In this document: piece after piece, positions 58,181 to 64,000 of the stretch | Layout of the letters: every line of letters begins with the position of its first letter | Numbering within the stretch: the stretch's first letter is position 1 | Assembly: GCA_964016875.1 (NCBI GenBank) | Contig: OZ024737.1 | Coordinates: forward strand, 33,357,683 to 33,421,682 | Length of the DNA stretch: 64,000 bases | Direction of reading: 5' to 3' | Origin: Fallopia convolvulus | Taxonomy: Eukaryota > Streptophyta > Magnoliopsida > Caryophyllales > Polygonaceae | The notes under the pieces: generated by a model | The model's input: only the letters and a program-made list of their open reading frames with translations | Database searches by the model: none | What the model was told of the DNA's origin: nothing | Position numbers and translations under genes: made by a program

Positions 58181-58599
58181 ATATGTATGTGTAAGATATC
58201 AAAAGCGTCGAGCCATAAAAATTGAAATTTACCTCTAAAAGCTAGTTTTTCCAATGCCAATCCATATTCTTTTGTTGCTTTTTTGTGCCACTTGTAGGTG
58301 GATTTGAGTTAATCTCTTGTGATGAGACACTGAACAATCCATCTCATCTTCCAGTTTTGTCTTTCATGCGTAGAGTTGGCAAGTTCTAGTCATGGTGGGG
58401 GTTGTTCGATCATAACTACTGAAATTAATCATGTTCGAGGAGGATGAAATTTCATTATCACACATCACTATTCACTATACCTTGGGTATTAAGTTACACA
58501 TCGGTTTTGGCATAGGCTAAAATCCTTTCTTTGAAAACATTCCACTATACACATTTAATTTATTTTAAGATTTTTAAATTATTTTTAGGATTATTTAAA

Positions 58600-61129
58600 A
58601 AAAACATTTATAACATGCACCTTAATCGTAAACCTAAACAATAAGTGAACTACCAACTTGAGTACTCAAATAAACATGGAATCTTCACCGTAAAATACCA
58701 CAAACCACTCAAACAACTTCAAACACTCTCTTAATTGTTCGTCTTTTTCACTCTTTAACCCTAGCTAAACCTAACCTACTTATAGAACAACTTATGAATC
58801 TAATCTCAATCACGACTTGCCTAACCGTGATGATATTCCATTCAGAAGAACATTGTAAGAAAGGATTATAAAAATTCATTTTCCAACCATATCTTCATAT
58901 AATCATATTATCCCCATAATCGATCCATCTCGATATTGTCTCATCTCTCTCATCCACATCTTCTAGATCTATTCTTATCTATTTCTCAAACCACTCGTGC
59001 TTAGTTGTCGAATCTTCGTTGAGTTCGTTTCCTCAAGATATGGTAACTTGTCAATTATAGAAATTAGTAGGCTTCCTAGATCTTCACTCGTTCCCTTCGT
59101 CATTCCCTCATGACGTCCCTTCACTCTGACGATACTCTTGTAACATTCTTATGATACGTGTGAAACAACATATTAATCATTCATAGTTTGTTATTATCAA
59201 AACTAAGAGAAATCAAAGAACAACAAGGTAACAAGGAACGCACGCATAATAACTCACAACATGCCACTGCACAACCATGGCATGATACTCAACCTCGATA
59301 GATGACCGAGAGACAATCTTTTCCTTCTTGGTCCACCAAGAAACAGAAGAAGATCCAAGTTGAACATAATAATTAGTAATAGAACTACATGTAAGATAGA
59401 CACGAATCATAATCTGAGTCACAAAAGGCAGTCAACTCCAAGTTAAAACACCGAGAAAGTATAATGGCTTGTCCAGGATGACTCTTAAGGTATCTCAGTA
59501 CATGAGTGACAACATCCCAATGATCAACTGTCAGATTCTACATAAATTGTGTCAAAATATGAACAACATAATAAATCTCTGGTCGAGTGATAGTCATATG
59601 AGACGTCCCACGAGATGCCTATATCGATCCGGAGCATCAAATAAAGGTGCATGTGACATGGCAAGCTTGTGATTCTGCTCTATCAGAAAATCACAAGGTT
59701 TACCAGCTAATAAACCAACCCCAAATAAAATATCCAACGTATACTTATGCTAGCACAAAAACCACACCTTAGAAGACCGTGCAATCTCAATGCCCAAGAA
59801 ATATTTCAAAGGACCCAAATCTTTCATATGAAACAAGATTTTGATTAACCTTTAAAATTAGCAATAGCAGAATTATTTCCAACAATACTTAGGTCACCAA
59901 CATCAATCAGAACATGCAAGGATACTCCTAAGTGGGAATATGAGAACAAAGATTAATCGGCCAAGAATTGGACGAACCCTAATATATGCAAGGCCGCTTC
60001 TAACTTGGCAAACCAATTCTTGGGAGTCTCTCAAAGACCATACAAAGAGCAATTAAGGCGACAAAACCGCTCATTTGTCAAACCTGAAAAACCCGGAGGT
60101 TTCATGTAAAACTTCTCATCCAAATCGCCATGAAAAAAAGCATTATGGACATCCATCTGATGAAGCTCCTAATCACGAGCAACGACAACAACTAAAAAGT
60201 AAGAACATAGACTATTTTTGTCACAGGTGCAAATGTCTCGTTATAATCAATCCCAGCTTTTTTACTGTTCCCAAGGACAACTAGACGAGCTTTGTAATGC
60301 TTAATAGTCCCACTAGACTTATATTTGATAGAAAACCCCCCTTATACCCAATAGGTTTCTTCCCTTTAGGAAGATCAAAAAGAGTCCAAGTACCATTCCG
60401 CTCTAGAGCATCAATCTCAACTTCCATAGCTTCATGCCAGTGAGAACTATGAACAACATCAGCAAAAGTAGTAGGCTTTGTAGTAGACTAAACATCAAGA
60501 ATAAGGCATTGGGGCATCCTATTTTAGGCACAAGAAAATACTCGCTCAAATGTGGATTTTTCACCGGAAAAAGCCACACACACTCGTACACTTGAAAATA
60601 CTCTCTCTTTAGGTTCACCGTTAATCACCACACTTAACCCTAGCTAAACCTAGCCTTATATAGGATAATGTCAAGTCTGATCTCACTCGCAATTCTTGCC
60701 TAATTGCGCTGATATTTCACTTGACAAATACCACTAAAGTAGGATAAAGTGTTTTAACGATTATTTGTATCCTCAACCAATTCGATTCTTTCCAAAACCG
60801 AATGATATTGGATTTCCTAGATAAGATCGCCCAAGTTTGATCTTATCATTCCTTGATCTTCTCAAGCAACTGAGCAAAGCTGTCAAATCTTCGTGGAAGA
60901 TCGCTCGTAGAAGATTTGGTAACTAGCTTGCCATAAATAGAAAGCCGCGTCTCTTCGAGATACGCTTCCTAAATTCTTCACTCGTTCCCTTCATTGTTCT
61001 ACACACTGTTCCTTCACTTTTGACGATGTACCTATTTTCCTGAAATACTTACATGAAAAAATATATTATACCATCAAAGTTTGTTATCATCAAACTAAGA
61101 GAAATCATGAATAAATGAACGTTCCAACA
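58600..61129 (-). mobile_element. dead Ty1/copia element: LTR, partial RT/RNase H, LTR
   Basis: It reads right to left. Two diverged LTR-like segments (about 60530-61129 and 58600-59222) share aaccctagctaaaccta, cttcactcgttcccttc and actaagagaaatca in the same order. Between them is minus-strand copia sequence with many stops. RT blocks are KARLVVLGNSKKAGIDYNET, ELHQMDV and MKPPGFS (60420-59990), and an RNase H end has VSRSSIEVEYHAM (near 59290). Gag, protease and integrase are missing. The right end is ...TTCCAACA at 61129. Both LTRs are strongly diverged, so the insertion is old. Confidence 0.8.
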
Positions 61130-62752
61130 GTTACTACACATCACCCATTGGACTTTATCACAAGTCACAAAAGACGATGACACATGACTACATGAGCATT
61201 AAACGTTTCAGAATCTCATCGCTTACAAACTATAGACCCGAAATAAATCACACCCAATTGGGGTTATTTATTGCAAATTTTAAAAGCTCCAGTTGTTTCG
61301 CATAATTACCCCTAAAATAGAGGCTTTTTAAAAAAAAAAAAGCCTTTCTATAAACCTAATCAAGGATCGTGCGAATCATGGGAAAGCTGAGATAGGTTAA
61401 AGAAAATGGATGTATATCTGTCAAACCAGAACAAAAAACTATTTAAGCATTGACTAATTTGATATGGAGCTCATTACATATATCTTGAACCAAATTTGCT
61501 TTACTAAAGATGACGTGACTCAATCTAAAAATGACATTTCAGCATGTTATACAAATTGGGGAAATTGTTACAAAAATAATTCGAGTTTTCATCGATAACT
61601 AACCAACTACCTATCTAAAATTTGTAATAGTTTGGCACAAACTTTCAAAATTGATTTGTTTCAATTTCATTTCATATATATGAAAGTCAACCAATATTTT
61701 GAATCGTTGATCGTTTGTAATATAATCTCGGTGAATCCTTAAATTTGTTGTACAAATCGTATTATTATTTTTTTCCCCGAAACTTTGGATAGCACAGGTT
61801 ATTCTCACGTACCTTATCCTATTAGAATAATCCAGTAATCCACCCATTATTAACGGGGATTAATAAAATAGAAAAAAATGTCATTAAAACCTTGAAACTA
61901 AATGTATTAAAATAATTTAATAGGAGAATTAGTATACTTAACTTAATCATCTGAACTTCTCAATGAATCAAACCGGCCATCCCACGACCACGACATAGTA
62001 ATAATACCAATACAATTCAAAATTCCATGCTTACTTTTTCCAATCCATAAATTTTATTTTATGCTCTACTGATTTGAAATAGCACAAAACACATGCAAAT
62101 CAGAAAATTTAATCAAAAAAATTAAATTCGATCAATCAGCTAAGAAAAATAGAAAATTCAGAAACGTCCTAATAAGATGAAGTGTGATATAAGGTGAGAA
62201 ATATCTCTGGGCTGTTTTATGAAAATAATAATTTGAAGGAGTGATTTGTAAAAATATTCTTAATATATGAGCCATTATATGTAATTTACCATTTGTATTG
62301 AAGATACGGGGTCAACGAAAATCTGTTTTATTTTTTTTGTTAATTTATTTTCCCGCCCCTTTGAACCGCCTAGATGCCGTGGTCATCTCCCTCTTCCGAC
62401 TTTCTCCATCCCCACGTACCTTGGGGGATCGACGGAGAAATTACATTCTATCTTATCGTTTCCCAGCTGAAAATTTCAATTGCTTGGAGCAATTATTTAT
62501 CCCTACTTTCATCTTTTCATTCTATTGTGCTTTATTTATTTTGGTGGAAATTTTGTCGTGCTTAGTTTGGGGGTGAAATTTTTGCGAGTTGTTCTGTCTC
62601 CGCTTCGATTGCTTTTCTGAAATTTGTGAGCTAGAAAAGAGATCTCATCTATTGATTCTATTGTGCTTTGATAGAGAGTGGAGATTATGCTGTTGTTTGC
62701 TTTCGTTCTAGATAGCGATTTGTGAAAATCATGTACTGTCTCATGTGCAAGT
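61130..62752. promoter_or_regulatory. upstream region and 5' leader of the SAC phosphatase gene
   Basis: AT-rich up to about 62340, then a mixed-composition stretch typical of a 5' UTR (62340-62752). Several short ATGs occur in it, so an intron in the leader is likely, but its borders could not be settled. No other gene is seen. Confidence 0.4.
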
Positions 62753-64000
62753 ATGGGTTCTGAGTCTAACGGATTCGAGGAGATTATTCACGACAACCAA
62801 AATTCTGTTTTGAATTTGATCGATGGAGAAGATAAAATGGAAACGAGGAATCAATATTTTCTGGAGAGGTTCTATCTCTTCAAAACTCGCTCGGTATTGA
62901 CTCTCTGCCTTTGCTTTTTCCGTGAATCGTTGAATCTCTATTATGCTTACTTTTCTAGTCTTCTAGCTGATTAATTTTATGTGATGAATTTGATTGATCA
63001 ATATTTTGATTTTTGAAGATGGATCATGAAAGTTAACCAGACTTGATTTCTGTTGGTTAAATTTTAACCTTTTCCTTTGCAGATTCTGTAAATTGTGATT
63101 GGATTAAAGTAATTTCATTTATTGTTTGTTGTCTGCCTTTTCGATCAAATTTGTCTATCCATCTTTACTGTCCTTGACTATTTGATCATTCTCTTCAACC
63201 AGAACCAAGAATACACAATTTCCTCCTTTTAACTCAGTTTTGGAATTATTTTGAACTTTTATGTTTTCTTGATTTTATACCAGAACTTTTACTTGGTTGG
63301 AAGAGATATAAGCAAGAATTTTTGGAGAGTGTTGAAGATTGACAGATCAGAGCCTTCTGAGTTGGTTCTTTATGAGGACCCTACTAAGTATTCACGGTCT
63401 CAGTGCAACCATCTGCTCCAAAGAATTCATGATGGAAATAGGCATGTTGGCGGGCGTAAATTCGTTAGCACTTGTTATGGAATTATTGGTAAGATTTTAG
63501 CTGATGTCTATTATTCAACCTTGATGAAATTGATATGACAAATTAAATAATGTAAAATTGCTGATGGGTTTCCTTGGGCAGGGTTCATCAAATTTCTTGC
63601 ACCGTATTACATGCTTCTCATAACCCAACGGAGGCAACTGGGAGAGATCTGTGGTCATCCAATATATGGTATCTCAAAATACAGTCTAATCCAAATTCCT
63701 CACAAATCTGTTCGACTAAGAGTGAAAAACCATACAGACGAAAACAGGTTTGTTTCTTCTTTCCATTAACTGGATAGTTAGTATTTGTTTACTGTGTTTC
63801 TTCTTTTCTTGTTGTGTATATTATGATACCCAGACTATATTCACATGGTTTTGATTTGTTTTTCTTCACTGGATTGCGTAGATACAAGAAGCTTCTACGT
63901 ACAGTAGATTTAACAAAGGACTTCTACTTCAGCTATTCGTATCCGCTTATGCACACCCTGCAGAGGAATTTAAACGGTGATGATACAGCTTCAATGTCAT
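62753..64000 (+). CDS. SAC-domain phosphoinositide phosphatase, 5' part
   Basis: Four exons are visible: 62753-62893, 63284-63488, 63582-63747 and 63882 to the window end, with GT-AG junctions and matching phases. About 210 N-terminal residues are present: a short variable head, FLERFYLFKTRSNFYLVGRD, WRVLKIDRSEPSEL, GGRKFVSTCYGIIGFIKFLAPYYM, GEICGHPIYGI and LLRTVDLTKDFYFSYSYPLM. These are the first part of the SAC domain of the plant SAC2-SAC5-type proteins, which remove phosphate from phosphatidylinositol phosphates (PI(3,5)P2) at the vacuolar membrane. The catalytic CX5R motif lies further downstream, outside the window, so activity cannot be judged. The ATG was chosen as the first in the open first exon. 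Confidence 0.92.

Noticed and set aside
1..64000. CRISPR arrays, operons or bacterial-type systems
   Set aside because: Spliced genes, plant transposons and plastid insert show a plant nuclear genome; the repeats found have no spacer pattern.

Overview
The window is plant nuclear DNA, from a eudicot. It has spliced genes with GT-AG introns, several plant-specific families (ILR1-type auxin-conjugate hydrolase, plant profilin, R2R3-MYB, SAC phosphatase) and dense LTR retrotransposons, MITEs, SINEs and a plastid insertion. An asterid such as a Lamiales species is a guess. All coordinates and splice sites were read by eye and no database search was run.

Layout. 1-6459: most of a decayed Ty1/copia retrotransposon (minus). 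6633-6838: a broken copy of the first exon of an ILR1-like gene, next to a solo LTR (6842-7693). 8022-8616: a small RING1-RING2 protein gene (minus). 10499-12270: a hAT-type MITE split by a solo LTR. 13172-16529: intact five-exon IAA-amino acid hydrolase gene (plus), converging on a seven-exon poly(A)-binding-protein gene (17140-19793, minus). 21122-23966: three-exon profilin gene (minus). 24250-29516: transposon-rich stretch (foldback MITE, LINE relic, SINE, MULE-type elements nested in each other, Stowaway MITE). 30348-36019: an apparently intact 5.7-kb Ty3/gypsy element with identical LTRs and a 1,623-residue open reading frame. 36225-37601: five-exon F-box gene (minus). 38369-40547: four-exon eIF4A gene (minus) with a probable 5'-UTR exon near 41.7 kb. 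42.2-43.7 kb: a minisatellite, a tRNA-like relic and a retroelement-type primer-binding site. 43986-48230: R2R3-MYB pseudogene (plus) with transposons in its second intron. 49.7-55.8 kb: large LTR, CACTA transposase relic, and an opposing LTR end that carries a plastid petB fragment. 56865-57317: small proline-rich membrane protein gene (plus). 58.6-61.1 kb: dead copia relic (minus). 62753-64000: 5' part of a SAC-domain phosphoinositide phosphatase gene (plus), cut by the window end.

The real genes are housekeeping or hormone genes (translation: eIF4A and PABP; cytoskeleton: profilin; auxin release: ILR1-like; phosphoinositides: SAC; ubiquitin: F-box and RING). They do not form an operon-like set. 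The most informative signals are in the mobile DNA: a very young chromovirus-like element whose LTR codes for the tail of its own polyprotein, several nested insertions with readable target-site duplications, and pseudogenes caught at different stages of decay.
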